Shown: positions 19,413 through 28,943, counted from the first letter of the stretch. The stretch: 64,000 nt of DNA from SZUA-584 sp964441275 (GCA_964441275.1 CAYTUG010000013.1:1-64000), one strand, 5' to 3'. Numbers and translations are program-made. Notes: generated from the sequence alone by a model not told the origin.

Positions 19413-19441
19413 TTGTTTTTGTATCTGAATTATCGTATACT
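19413..19441 (+). promoter_or_regulatory. Promoter of the Crp/Fnr-type regulator
   Basis: TTGTTT, 17 bases, TATACT. The predicted start near 19448 is almost on top of the ATG at 19451, which casts doubt on that ATG as the translation start. Confidence 0.55.
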
Positions 19442-19450
19442 TTAAAAAAT

Positions 19451-20194
19451 ATGTATGTTGCAAATGCAACGTTAAAGGAGTCGGTTAAAATATTTAAATG
19501 CATTGCAAATCTTAATATACCTCTTTTCGAAGCCATTTGCCACAACGAGCTGTCGGAAATGCTCGCATGTTTTAATGCGCGGCTTGTTGATTTTGACAGG
19601 GGTGCTTATCTGTTGATGGAGGGCGATAAATTATCCGACATCGGAATCATTGTTGAAGGGGATGCGGCCGTTTACAAAACGGACATACTCGGAAACCGAA
19701 TTCTTTTTGCACAGATTAATCCGCCGCATCTTTTTGCCGAAGCGTTGTTATGCGCCGGGATAACAAAAAGCCCCGTTTCGGTTGAAGCAATCACCAACGT
19801 GCGCGCGCTTTTTATACCTTATAGACGTATTATAGGCAATTGTCCCAAATGCTGCTCGTATCATAGCCGGCTTATACATAATCTGCTTAAGATTGTGGCT
19901 AACAAAACCATCTCGTTAACTGAAAAGCTTGATCATCTGTCTCATAAAACTACCCGGCAAAAAATCGCTGCGTATCTTCTGTCCGAGGCTGTAAAATCTG
20001 CAAGCAACAGATTTACCATAGATTTTGACAGGCAGGCGTTAGCGGATTATCTATGCGTTAACCGCAGCGCTCTGTCCCGAGAGCTTTCGGGCATTAGTAA
20101 AGAAGGCATAATAAGCTCTAACCGCAGCAGCTTTATTATACATGATACAAAAAAACTTGAGCAGATTTTGCATGACGAGCGTTCACAATTATAA
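19451..20194 (+). CDS. Crp/Fnr-family transcriptional regulator
   Basis: The protein has an N-terminal cyclic-nucleotide-type beta-barrel (about 20-130: LLMEGDKLSDIGIIVEGDAAVYK, then RILFAQINPPHLFAEA) and a C-terminal winged helix-turn-helix (about 175-240) with QALADYLCVNRSALSRELS as recognition region. Its barrel does not show the standard cAMP-contact set, and a CPKCC cysteine cluster near residue 135 could hold a metal or sense redox state; this is inference. It is divergent from the ferredoxin gene. Start choice is uncertain. The ATG at 19451 has no ribosome site, while AAAGGAG at 19474-19480 faces an in-frame ATA at 19490, which would give 235 residues. argJ follows after about 40 bases. 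Confidence 0.85.
   Translation: MYVANATLKESVKIFKCIANLNIPLFEAICHNELSEMLACFNARLVDFDRGAYLLMEGDKLSDIGIIVEGDAAVYKTDILGNRILFAQINPPHLFAEALLCAGITKSPVSVEAITNVRALFIPYRRIIGNCPKCCSYHSRLIHNLLKIVANKTISLTEKLDHLSHKTTRQKIAAYLLSEAVKSASNRFTIDFDRQALADYLCVNRSALSRELSGISKEGIISSNRSSFIIHDTKKLEQILHDERSQL
19457..19470. promoter_or_regulatory. Palindrome, possible autoregulatory operator
   Basis: GTTGC-AAAT-GCAAC is a perfect five-base-pair palindrome with a four-base centre, about 15 bases downstream of the -10 box of the regulator promoter. The position fits repression by a dimeric regulator such as the Crp/Fnr protein itself. No second copy was seen nearby. Confidence 0.4.
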
Positions 20195-20235
20195 AAATAT
20201 TGTGTTATAATGTGCATTGAATATTTGGAGGTATT

Positions 20236-21423
20236 ATGGATAACAGCATAACTTTCCCTTTGGGGTTTACCGCCGCCGGGGTTGCGTGCGGTATAAAGAA
20301 AAACGGCGATTACGACCTTGCCATCGTCCATTGCGAGAGAATTGCAACTGCAGCGGGAATGTTTACAAAAAATATTGTTAAGGGCCATTCGCTTATGCTT
20401 GCCCGCAAAAACGTGCGCGGCGGCAGGGCGCAGTCGGTTGTAATAAACTCGGGCAACGCAAATGCCTGCATGGGCAAGCGCGGCGATTCGGACGCTCTTA
20501 GGATGGCAGCAGCCGTTTCTGAAAGGTTAGGCTGTAACCCCGCTCATGTGCTTCCGGGCTCTACCGGGGTTATAGGGATGCCGTTGCCCATTGAGCGCAT
20601 AGAAAAAGCCATAGCCGGCGTTTGCCTCACAAAAAAAGGCGGGGCGGCGGCGGCCAAAGCAATAATGACAACCGACACTTATGCCAAGCAATCGGCGAAT
20701 TGTTTCAGTATTGCCGAACGCGAAATAAAAATAGCGGGAATGGCGAAAGGTTCGGGTATGATTCATCCGAATATGGCTACTCTTATAGCCGTTATAACCA
20801 CCGATGCCGTTATAACCCGATGCGCGTTAAAAAGCGCTCTAAAAGAGGCTGTTAACCGTTCATTCAACAGGATATCCATTGACGGCGATATGAGCGTGTG
20901 CGATCAGGTTTTGATTCTTGCGTCCAATCTTGCGGGCAACGAAACCATTAAAAAAGGCTCAAAGAACTATAAGCTGTTTGCCGATTCGCTCAGCTCGGTA
21001 TGCACAGAGCTTGCAAAAATGTTGGCTGCGGACGGCGAAGGAGCAACTAAACTGCTCACAATCAACGTTAATAACGCGCGTACCAAAACCGATGCGCTAA
21101 AGATTGCGCGCGCCATAGCCAATTCGCCTTTATGCAAAACTGCCGCTTACGGCAACGACGCCAATTGGGGGCGTTTGCTTTCCGCCGCCGGTTACAGCGG
21201 AGCAAAATTTGATCCGTCGCTGGCGGATATTTATATCGGCAAAGTGCAGGTGTGCAAATCGGGCGTGGGCGTTAAGTTTGACGAAAATGCGGCGCTTGGA
21301 GAAATGGATAAAAAAGAAGTTTTGTATACCGTTGATTTGCATAGCGGAATACATTCGCAAACTATGTGGACGTGCGACTTTTCGACCGATTATGTACGCA
21401 TAAACGCCGATTACCGCACATAG
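20236..21423 (+). CDS. argJ: Bifunctional ornithine acetyltransferase / N-acetylglutamate synthase
   Basis: ArgJ transfers the acetyl group from N-acetylornithine to glutamate, completing the cyclic arginine pathway, and in the bifunctional form also uses acetyl-CoA. The 395-residue proenzyme cleaves itself before a threonine; here the site is KGSGMIHPNMATL, with the nucleophile threonine following NMA. Other family landmarks are VVINSGNANACMG, LPGSTGVIG, DGDMSVCD and YGNDANWGR. TTGGAGG precedes the ATG. No other arginine biosynthesis gene is nearby; the ArgR repressor gene lies at 43734-44198. Whether it is mono- or bifunctional cannot be decided from sequence alone. Confidence 0.95.
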   Translation: MDNSITFPLGFTAAGVACGIKKNGDYDLAIVHCERIATAAGMFTKNIVKGHSLMLARKNVRGGRAQSVVINSGNANACMGKRGDSDALRMAAAVSERLGCNPAHVLPGSTGVIGMPLPIERIEKAIAGVCLTKKGGAAAAKAIMTTDTYAKQSANCFSIAEREIKIAGMAKGSGMIHPNMATLIAVITTDAVITRCALKSALKEAVNRSFNRISIDGDMSVCDQVLILASNLAGNETIKKGSKNYKLFADSLSSVCTELAKMLAADGEGATKLLTINVNNARTKTDALKIARAIANSPLCKTAAYGNDANWGRLLSAAGYSGAKFDPSLADIYIGKVQVCKSGVGVKFDENAALGEMDKKEVLYTVDLHSGIHSQTMWTCDFSTDYVRINADYRT

Positions 21424-21498
21424 CGCATACAAAATTAGCTTTAGGTTATCACAAATGTAAAACTATTATGGAATAATTGTTATAAACAAGCATATGGA

Positions 21499-21526
21499 TT
21501 TACTTTTTCGCTAAATATGATAGAAT
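21499..21526 (+). promoter_or_regulatory. Candidate promoter of the LTD/CotH lipoprotein gene
   Basis: TTTACT, 16 bases, TAGAAT, about 50 bases before the ATG at 21578. The boxes are a moderate match to sigma-A. Confidence 0.4.
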
Positions 21527-21577
21527 AACTCGGTGCTTGTCCGTTATTTTGGATGTCTGTAAGGAGAAAGTTAAGCA

Positions 21578-24500
21578 ATGGCAAAAAGGCTTATAGCAGC
21601 TTTATTATTTATACTCAGTTTAACGTCTTTTTTGGGGTGCGGCGATAAAGAAGCGTTCTCGCCCAACGAAAATGCAGGGTTGGTAATAAACGAGGTAGTA
21701 TCTAAAAATGCGTATTCGTTGGTGGACGAAGATCTGGGCACTCCCGACTGGATTGAGTTTTATAACGCTTCCGCAAATACCGTACATCTTAAAGGTTACG
21801 GATTGTCCGATAACATTAACAGGCCTTACAAATGGAAATTCCCCGATATTTCCATCAGGCCTAAAGAATATCTTATCATATACGCATGTCCAAAAAGCAC
21901 AAACAAAACCGCTAAGAATGATCTTTGTACCGGGTTTAAAATATCAAGCCTTGGCGAATCCGTAATACTGACGACCCCAAACGGAGATATAGTTCAGGAG
22001 ATTAAAGTACCCGAGCTTAATGTAGATATAAGCTGGGGCAGGGACAAAGACGGCAGCTATTGTTATTTCCCCCACCCTACCCCCGGCGCACACAATGGCG
22101 ATTTTGGCACAAACAACCTCGATGAAATTATCCAATCCGTGCCCCAAGGGGCAGTCCGGATAAACGAGTTGATGATTAACGGTTCCAACAGTTTTGTCGA
22201 TTCGGACGGCGAACAATGGGGCTGGGTAGAAATATGCAATACAACAGATAATGCGGTTCCGTTGAACGGTTTTTTTATCACCGATGACCCTTCAAAAAGC
22301 ACTAAATGGCGTTTTCCCGATGTCTCGCTTAGCCCTGACGAATATTTAGTCGTATTTTTATCCGGCAAAAATAAAACGGAGAATGAACTGCACACAGGTT
22401 TTAGGTTAAGCAAATCTGAAAAGGGGCTTTGGCTTGTAAACTCTGCCGGCGATCTTGAAGACAAAATTCAGTGGCAGGATACCCCGCCCGATTCTTTTTC
22501 GATGGGGCGCGATAACTTGGGGGATTTTGTTTATTTCGGGTTGCCCACCCCCGGCAATCCCAATGACAGTGCGGGTTTAAAGAGCATAGAATACAGTGTG
22601 GTTGCCTCTTTGGACGAGGTTAGGATAAACGAGTTTCTAATAAACAACAAGTATTCAAAGATCGATGAAGACGGCGACAGGCCCGCTTGGGTGGAAATTT
22701 ATAATCATTCGCCGCAAACTGTCAGCCTTGCTTATTACGCGCTTTCGGATAACAAGACCAACCCCGCAAAATGGCGCTTTCCCAATGTTGAAATAAAGCC
22801 GGGAGAGTTTTTAGTGGTATTTTTATCGGGCAAAGACAAAGCCGTACCCGGATCTAACCTGCATACAAGCTTTGTGCTCTCTAAAAATGACAGCGACCTT
22901 ATGCTAACCAACCTGAAGAACATGCAATACGAAATTGTTGCATTGCCCGAAACTTTGCTCGACAACGTTTCGTACGGAAGATCCGAAAATGCAGATTGGG
23001 TTTATTATGCGCACCCCACCCCCGGGCAGCCTAATACTACAAAAGGGTTTGAAGATATTTTAAAAATTACCGCTTTCGATGAAAAAGGGGTATGGATTAA
23101 CGAAGTATCGTCCGTTTCCCGTGCAAAATCGGGCAAACTTGATTGGGTTGAGATTGCAAACGGCGCAGACAAGGACGTAAATTTGAGCGGCTATTATTTG
23201 AGCGACAGCGCTAATAACCCATACAAATGGAAAATACCCGATTTGACCGCGCCTGCCGGAGGGTATGCGCTTATCTATGCTTCCTCCAAACCTTCCAAAC
23301 AGAAAAAAGGCGTCGCCAAACTTGGCATATCCTGCTCGGGCGAGCTTTTAATGCTCTCTTCACCCGATGGCAATATGATAGACGTTTTTGAAACCGGCGT
23401 GCTTCGGCCGGATGTTACAAGCGGGCGTGCACCGGCGGATTATTCGGGAGCACGGGTTTTTTTTAATACTCCCACACCCGGAGAACCCAACAAAGATATA
23501 GTTTCTTCCTATACGTGCGAACCGCTCTTTTCAAGGCCGGGCGGCTATGCCGAAGGTACGGTAATGCTTGAGATGAACAGCGAAACTTCCGGCGCGAAAA
23601 TATATTATACATTGGACGGCTCAAAACCTACCCGTTCTTCTAATTTATATACCGGGCCTGTGAAAATCCAAAAGTCTACGGTTGTTAAAGCTGTGGCTTT
23701 TGCCGAAAACAGATTAAAAAGCGATATGACGGTCGCCACATACCTTTTTGAAAAAAAACACACAGTGCCCGTTGTATGCTTATCCGCAGCTCCGAGCGAT
23801 TTTTCAAAGGCTTATAACGTAACCAAACGCGTGGACAGGAACGAGCAAGAAGGCTATATAGAATTTTATGAAACAGACGGAACGCTTGGCGTTGCTTTCC
23901 CCGCTGGATTTCGCGCATCGGGCTCGGGCACTTTAAGGCATGCGCAAAAATCACTAAAGCTGTACCTTAGGGGAGGTTACGGGCAAAGCAGCGTGACTTA
24001 TCCTTTTTTTAAGGATTTCCCTTGCGTGACATTCGAATCGCTTGCTCTGCGCAGCTCAGGTCAGGATAAAGAATACGCGCGGATACGGGACGCATTTTGT
24101 CACATGGCAAGCAAAGAGCTTGACGTAGACTATGCGGAATACAGATTAGTTGTAATGTACGTAAACGGAGAGTATTATGGTTTGCATGACCTGCGGGAAA
24201 ACCAAAACGCGCCTTACTATGCTTACCACTACAACACCATAAGCGATAACATAGAGCGTATCCGGTGGAATAAAGACCCTCTTGACGGCACGGCAGATGA
24301 AATATTGGCTGTTCGGGCATACGCGCGCAATTACGATATGAGAAATGAAAGCAACTTTATGGAATTTAGCAAGAAAGTTGATACCAAGGCCGCAATGGAC
24401 TATCTTATAGCGGAAACATTTTTCTGCAATTCCGATATGTTCAACCAAAAATACGGGCGTGCCAAAGATTATTCTTTCAAGTGGAGATTCTTATTATTCG

Positions 24501-24916
24501 ATTTTGACCATGCAATGCATTATGACAAAAGAAGTCTGCTGCACAACTTCTTTAACCCCAACGGTATACCCACCGCCACCCCCGGAAACAAAACGAATAC
24601 TGACATTCAATGCGCGCTTTTGCAAAACCCGGGCTGGAAAGAAGAATTTATCGAGCGCTATGCGTATGTGATAAACAACGTATACACAAAAGAAAAAATG
24701 CTCGCTCTTTTTGATGAAATGGTGTCCGAAATGGAACCGGAGATGGAACGGCACATTAAAAGGTGGCGCTGGCCGCGCTCTATGAGCAATTGGAAAACTG
24801 AAGTAAATAAAATAGAAAACTTTCTAAAAGTACGCGGGCAAAACGTAAAGAAACATCTAAAAGATTTTTTCAAACTTTCGGACAGTAGGATGAAACAGCT
24901 CTTTCCTAACGGCTGA
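21578..24916 (+). CDS. Large lipoprotein with four lamin-tail domains and a CotH kinase-like domain
   Basis: The 1112-residue protein starts with a lipoprotein signal peptide (cysteine 21 in SFLGCGD). Four lamin-tail (LTD) domains follow, near residues 34, 190, 346 and 504, each opening with an INE motif (VINEVV, RINELM, RINEFL, WINEVS) and containing a W(V/I)E segment and a closing TPG(A/N/Q/E)xN. A chitobiase-type C-terminal sandwich (about 650-715: GAKIYYTLDGSKPTRSS) precedes a CotH domain from about 728, with LRENQNAPYYAYHY and FLLFDFDHAMH as likely nucleotide/metal residues. CotH proteins of spore coats are atypical protein kinases, but secreted LTD-CotH proteins are uncharacterised. AAGGAG precedes the ATG. 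It is probably anchored outside the membrane. Confidence 0.85.
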   Translation: MAKRLIAALLFILSLTSFLGCGDKEAFSPNENAGLVINEVVSKNAYSLVDEDLGTPDWIEFYNASANTVHLKGYGLSDNINRPYKWKFPDISIRPKEYLIIYACPKSTNKTAKNDLCTGFKISSLGESVILTTPNGDIVQEIKVPELNVDISWGRDKDGSYCYFPHPTPGAHNGDFGTNNLDEIIQSVPQGAVRINELMINGSNSFVDSDGEQWGWVEICNTTDNAVPLNGFFITDDPSKSTKWRFPDVSLSPDEYLVVFLSGKNKTENELHTGFRLSKSEKGLWLVNSAGDLEDKIQWQDTPPDSFSMGRDNLGDFVYFGLPTPGNPNDSAGLKSIEYSVVASLDEVRINEFLINNKYSKIDEDGDRPAWVEIYNHSPQTVSLAYYALSDNKTNPAKWRFPNVEIKPGEFLVVFLSGKDKAVPGSNLHTSFVLSKNDSDLMLTNLKNMQYEIVALPETLLDNVSYGRSENADWVYYAHPTPGQPNTTKGFEDILKITAFDEKGVWINEVSSVSRAKSGKLDWVEIANGADKDVNLSGYYLSDSANNPYKWKIPDLTAPAGGYALIYASSKPSKQKKGVAKLGISCSGELLMLSSPDGNMIDVFETGVLRPDVTSGRAPADYSGARVFFNTPTPGEPNKDIVSSYTCEPLFSRPGGYAEGTVMLEMNSETSGAKIYYTLDGSKPTRSSNLYTGPVKIQKSTVVKAVAFAENRLKSDMTVATYLFEKKHTVPVVCLSAAPSDFSKAYNVTKRVDRNEQEGYIEFYETDGTLGVAFPAGFRASGSGTLRHAQKSLKLYLRGGYGQSSVTYPFFKDFPCVTFESLALRSSGQDKEYARIRDAFCHMASKELDVDYAEYRLVVMYVNGEYYGLHDLRENQNAPYYAYHYNTISDNIERIRWNKDPLDGTADEILAVRAYARNYDMRNESNFMEFSKKVDTKAAMDYLIAETFFCNSDMFNQKYGRAKDYSFKWRFLLFDFDHAMHYDKRSLLHNFFNPNGIPTATPGNKTNTDIQCALLQNPGWKEEFIERYAYVINNVYTKEKMLALFDEMVSEMEPEMERHIKRWRWPRSMSNWKTEVNKIENFLKVRGQNVKKHLKDFFKLSDSRMKQLFPNG

Positions 24917-24976
24917 CATTCGTACTGCAAGCGCCCGTTGCCGCGCTCCTTGTGCGCTAAACCTTAAAAGCTTCTG

Positions 24977-25537
24977 TTAATCGGTGTTGATTACAAAGCA
25001 TCCCCTCCATTTTATAATTCTCTTTCTCTCTTCATCGCATTCCTCTTTGCCGTTTGAAGGATAAAGGCTAAAGATTTCGTTGTTCGCTACCGCAAAATCG
25101 GTAACTGTTACGCTTTCAATCAACGGCAGCTCATCCAACGTGCTTCCCCCGCCTATCGGCTTGTCAACGTTTACACACCCGGCGGCTGACACCCAGCCAA
25201 GAGGATTTGAAACCGAAGTTGACGAAAACACGGCGGATGCGTTGTCTGTTTCGCCGTTAAAAGTTGCGAATTGCTCCTGTGTGCTAAAAGCCGCCTCGCT
25301 TTGAACTATCGGAAACGCATTGCACATATACTCTATTGCGCCCGTCAAATTATATACATACATCTGCACAGGCCCGATGTCGGGCACATCTATGCTCTTT
25401 TTTTTGGCTGATATGTGTAAATTGCTGATATCAAATAAAACGCTCTTTACTCCGTTAGGCTCCGCAAAGTTTTCATCCAGCATAAATTGCGGAGGCAGCG
25501 GCGTAGTCACACAAAACGGCACCCTTATTGTCGCCAT
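24977..25537 (-). CDS. Protein of unknown function
   Basis: I do not recognise this 186-residue protein. It has no signal peptide or membrane segment. It begins MATIRVPFCVTTPLPPQF and ends in a charged stretch with KRIIKWRGCFVINTD. The middle is rich in serine, threonine, valine and small residues, as in beta-strand proteins such as coat or exosporium components, but this is only a loose resemblance. The ATG at 25537 was chosen over one at 25612 because AGGAGG lies eight bases ahead. It stands alone, convergent with the lipoprotein gene (61 bases apart). Confidence 0.65.
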   Translation of the reverse strand: MATIRVPFCVTTPLPPQFMLDENFAEPNGVKSVLFDISNLHISAKKKSIDVPDIGPVQMYVYNLTGAIEYMCNAFPIVQSEAAFSTQEQFATFNGETDNASAVFSSTSVSNPLGWVSAAGCVNVDKPIGGGSTLDELPLIESVTVTDFAVANNEIFSLYPSNGKEECDEERKRIIKWRGCFVINTD

Positions 25538-25642
25538 AATTTTGCCTCCTGTTAAAGTATTAATGACATAGTATATATTATTTTGATAAGCCGCTTTATG
25601 TGAACGCAACAATATTGAATTAGCCTGAAATAATCATGCTAA

Positions 25643-25714
25643 GAGCCGGGCCAACAGCTCCCGGCTCGTATCTATGTTAAAAGAGCAATAATTTGGAGGG
25701 CAATTGCTCTTTTA
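25643..25714. terminator. Two adjacent perfect hairpins, possible terminator of the metH operon
   Basis: The first hairpin (25643-25667) is GAGCCGGG / CCCGGCTC. The second (25680-25714) is AAAAGAGCAA / TTGCTCTTTT. Both arms are perfect. On the minus strand they lie about 140 bases downstream of the PHP gene; the second ends in a short T run. They also lie about 105 bases upstream of the unknown gene on the same strand. The rest of 25613-25852 holds nothing that I recognise. Confidence 0.5.
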
Positions 25715-25852
25715 CATAATGGTATTTTCCCCATATCTTTGTTATTTAAAACATCAGAAATAACTTTTGTTGATAATTTTTTTCCCGGCAGCAAATAGAG
25801 GTTGGGTTAGTCCAAAAATTTAACCGGATATTTTGATAAAAACTAGTGTATG

Positions 25853-26566
25853 CTAAAAACTTTTCCTCTGCGCGATATACGCTTCAAATCTTTCAAAGGT
25901 TGTATTTATAACAAGCTCTTCGGGAAACCCAATTTCTTTTAGCAATTGTAGCGAAACATCAAACTGCCCCACAGAAGTTGCAAAATGCGCATCGCTTGCC
26001 ACCGCAACGCGAACATTGTGCTTAATGCACAGTTTGAGATAAAGCTGCGCGTTAGATATTCCGCCTTTGCGGTATTCAAACGAATGATTGTTAACCTCGA
26101 GCAGTTTGCCATGTTGCGCCGTGGATTTTACAACCGCTTCATAATCGAGTGAATAGCTTGGGTTGTCAGGATGCGCCAAAACATCTACATGTTCATTTTC
26201 AAGCGCGGCGATTGCCGCTTTTGTATCGAGCTTTTTGCCGGCGGGAGGCAGAACATTTTCGTGCATCCCCGCAATCACAAAATCAAGCAGATTTAGATAC
26301 TCATCGCTTATATCTATATTTCCAACGCAGTCGATAATGTTAGCCTCAATTCCAAGGTAAATTCTAACCCCTTCAATTTTGTTTGGAAGAAAAGGATAGG
26401 TGCCTATGTTAAATTCGGGCGATGTTCCCGGAATGGACGGCCCGTGATCTGTGTGGACAAAGCCATAAAGCCCCTTGTTGGACGCGGCTTGCGCATTTTC
26501 TATTAATGTCGAGTGTGCATGCCCTGATAAAACTGTGTGCGTATGCGTGTCAACCTGTATAATCAT
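25853..26566 (-). CDS. PHP-domain phosphoesterase, YcdX-like
   Basis: The 237-residue protein is a single PHP domain with the metal-binding motifs in order: DTHTHT (residues 6-11), H16/H18, TDHG, EANI, AGMHE, AHPDNP and SDAH near the C-terminus. The family uses a trinuclear metal centre to hydrolyse phosphate esters; YcdX and histidinol phosphatases are relatives, but the substrate is not evident from sequence. It starts five bases after the metH stop, so it is part of that operon, though a direct role in methionine metabolism is not obvious. Confidence 0.85.
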   Translation of the reverse strand: MIIQVDTHTHTVLSGHAHSTLIENAQAASNKGLYGFVHTDHGPSIPGTSPEFNIGTYPFLPNKIEGVRIYLGIEANIIDCVGNIDISDEYLNLLDFVIAGMHENVLPPAGKKLDTKAAIAALENEHVDVLAHPDNPSYSLDYEAVVKSTAQHGKLLEVNNHSFEYRKGGISNAQLYLKLCIKHNVRVAVASDAHFATSVGQFDVSLQLLKEIGFPEELVINTTFERFEAYIAQRKSF

Positions 26567-26570
26567 ATCC

Positions 26571-28943
26571 TCACCTTAACAGTTGCTGTGCCTTTTTAAC
26601 CGCTCCGGCCGCATCGGCGGCGTACCCGTCGGCGCCTATGCTTTCTGCGTATTCCTTTGTTATAACAGCGCCCCCCACAAGCACCTTGGCGATAATTCCA
26701 TGCTTTTTTTTAAGTTCTATAACTTCTTTCATCTCATGCGCCGTGGTAGTTATAAGCGCGGAAAGCCCAATAATATCAGCATTATGCTCCCGTGCGGCAT
26801 TTATAATGGTTTTTGCGGGCACATCTTTCCCAAGATCAATAACTTCAAACCCATGATTTTTTAGCAGCATTGCCACTAAATTTTTGCCTATATCGTGAAT
26901 GTCGCCCTTTACAGTGGCTATTACAACCTTTTTCCCGCGCTTTACGGACGCTGCCGCCGGCATAATTTTTTCTATATGGTCAAACGCGGTGCGCGCCGCC
27001 TCAGCGCTGTAAATAAGCTGGGGCAGAAAAAATTTGCGTTGTTCGTAAAACTCGCCCACTTTATCGAGCGCGGCAATAATAGTATCGATTATTGCTTGCG
27101 GCGGCTCGCCATTCTTTGCACGCTCATCAATAAACGCGGTTATTTTCGCCTTTTTGCCGTATAATATGCTGTCAAACAAAGTGTCGGCTGTTTGAGCAGC
27201 AATTGCGAGATCCGAAAAACGGTTTAAATAGCGGCCAAACTCTTTATCATTCCCTGTTAACGCCTCTGCCGCAAAGCAAAGGTCAACAAGATTTGTGTCA
27301 ACGGCGTCCATAATAGCGGCCGATAATCCGCTCGTCATAGCCATCATAAGATATGCCATGTTTAACTGCTCGCGGCGGGGCAACCCAAACGATACGTTGG
27401 ACAATCCAAAAACAGTGTTAAAACCGTTATCACTGCACCATTTTATCACCTTTAGCGTTTCTAAAGCTGCCTGCGAATCCGATGAAACCGCCATAACAAG
27501 AGCGTCAACAAGAACGCTTTGTTTATCTATGCCGTTATCGTTAAGAATCGCATAAGCGTCCTGTATAATATTAATTCGTTGCCGTGCGCTACCAGGTATT
27601 CCGTTATCGTCTATGGGCAGCAATATAAACATGGGTTTGTATTTTTTGATAACGGGCAGCAGCCGCCGCATATGCGCAGATTTTGCCGACAGCGAATTTA
27701 AAAGCGCCCGCCCGGGGTATATTCTTAAAGCCGCGCTTGCCGCATCAACATTCGATGTGTCTATGCAAAGGGGCAGCTTTAACTGTACGCTAAGAACCTC
27801 AATAGCTCTTTTTAATGCGTTCTTCTCGTCAACGCCCGGCACGCCAACGTTTACGTCTAATATGTGCGCGCCGCGCTCACCCTGCTTTGCGCCTAATTCA
27901 AGCACCGCGTCATAATCTTCATCAATTATTGCCTGTTTAAGCTTTGGTTTGCCGGTTGGGTTTATCCTTTCGCCTATTATTCTAAACTGCCTGCCAATAC
28001 ACAGCTTTTCGGTTTGCGAGGTAATCGCCGGCGGCAATTCGTTTCTCCACGGCTTAGGCTCAAGCCCGGCAGTTTCTTCCGCAATAGCGCTAATATAATC
28101 GGGGTCGGTGCCGCAGCAGCCGCCTATAAGGTTTGCACCCGCCTCATACAAAGGCTTAACAAACTTTCTAAACTCCCGGCTTGAAAGGTCAAAATATTGC
28201 TTGCCGTCCTTAATATGCGGCATTCCCGCATTGGGCTTGACAATAATAGGGACGCTCGATACGGCCTTCATCTCTTTTAACAACTCCGGCATATCCTGCG
28301 GCCCCGTTGAACAGTTTAGCCCGACTACGTCAGCCCCGCAGCAAATAAGCGCAATTGCAGCGGCCGCCGCGTCCGTTCCGGTCAATGTGCGCCCATGTTT
28401 GTCAAATGTCATGCAAACCGCAACAGGAATGCTGCACGCTTCTTTTGCGGCGATTACTGCCGCCCGCGCTTCTTGCAGGTCTATCATAGTTTCAATTACA
28501 ATAAAATCGGCCCCGTTTGAGGCAAGCACCTTTGCCTGCTGTTTAAACACGCTTACTGCCTGCTCAAAATCAAGCTCGCCCAAAGGATGCAGAAAAACCC
28601 CTGTGGTGCCCATGTTTCCGCCTACAAAAGCCCTCTCCCCCGCTAAGTTTGCGGTCAGGCTTGCAAGCCTGGCGTTGAGGCTTTCGGTTTCGCGCTCCAA
28701 CCCGTAATCTTTAAGCTTTATAGCGTTTGCGCCGAAAGTGCAGGTGTAAAGCGCCCGGGAACCCGCCTCTAAATAGCGCCGCTGGATATCCACCAACAAA
28801 TCGGCGTTTTGCGCAGCGAAAAGTTCCGGACACTGCCCCGGCTTTAACCCGTTTTGCAACAAAAAAGTGCCGGTTGCCCCGTCGAGTATGAGCAGCCTTT
28901 TTTTTATATATTCAGAAAATGTTAATCCGTCAACCCTCTTCAT
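26571..28943 (-). CDS. metH: Cobalamin-dependent methionine synthase, lacking the activation domain
   Basis: The enzyme moves a methyl group from 5-methyltetrahydrofolate to homocysteine through cobalamin. The 790-residue protein has the homocysteine domain (1-295) with zinc cysteines in GLNCS and GGCCGTDPDYI, a pterin-binding barrel (about 325-570: GERINPTGKPKLK, DVNVG), a cap helix domain and a Rossmann B12 domain with the cobalt-ligating DIHDIG near residue 679, LSALITTT and LVGGAVI. E. coli MetH is about 1227 residues; the missing C-terminal activation domain is encoded by the adjacent upstream gene. Relatives act on other methyl acceptors, but the split pair plus divergent metF strongly favours methionine synthase. 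Confidence 0.92.
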   Translation of the reverse strand: MKRVDGLTFSEYIKKRLLILDGATGTFLLQNGLKPGQCPELFAAQNADLLVDIQRRYLEAGSRALYTCTFGANAIKLKDYGLERETESLNARLASLTANLAGERAFVGGNMGTTGVFLHPLGELDFEQAVSVFKQQAKVLASNGADFIVIETMIDLQEARAAVIAAKEACSIPVAVCMTFDKHGRTLTGTDAAAAAIALICCGADVVGLNCSTGPQDMPELLKEMKAVSSVPIIVKPNAGMPHIKDGKQYFDLSSREFRKFVKPLYEAGANLIGGCCGTDPDYISAIAEETAGLEPKPWRNELPPAITSQTEKLCIGRQFRIIGERINPTGKPKLKQAIIDEDYDAVLELGAKQGERGAHILDVNVGVPGVDEKNALKRAIEVLSVQLKLPLCIDTSNVDAASAALRIYPGRALLNSLSAKSAHMRRLLPVIKKYKPMFILLPIDDNGIPGSARQRINIIQDAYAILNDNGIDKQSVLVDALVMAVSSDSQAALETLKVIKWCSDNGFNTVFGLSNVSFGLPRREQLNMAYLMMAMTSGLSAAIMDAVDTNLVDLCFAAEALTGNDKEFGRYLNRFSDLAIAAQTADTLFDSILYGKKAKITAFIDERAKNGEPPQAIIDTIIAALDKVGEFYEQRKFFLPQLIYSAEAARTAFDHIEKIMPAAASVKRGKKVVIATVKGDIHDIGKNLVAMLLKNHGFEVIDLGKDVPAKTIINAAREHNADIIGLSALITTTAHEMKEVIELKKKHGIIAKVLVGGAVITKEYAESIGADGYAADAAGAVKKAQQLLR

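Noticed and set aside
28108..28707. A 199-codon plus-strand frame opposite metH
   Set aside because: It is a shadow of the homocysteine-binding domain; no family features.
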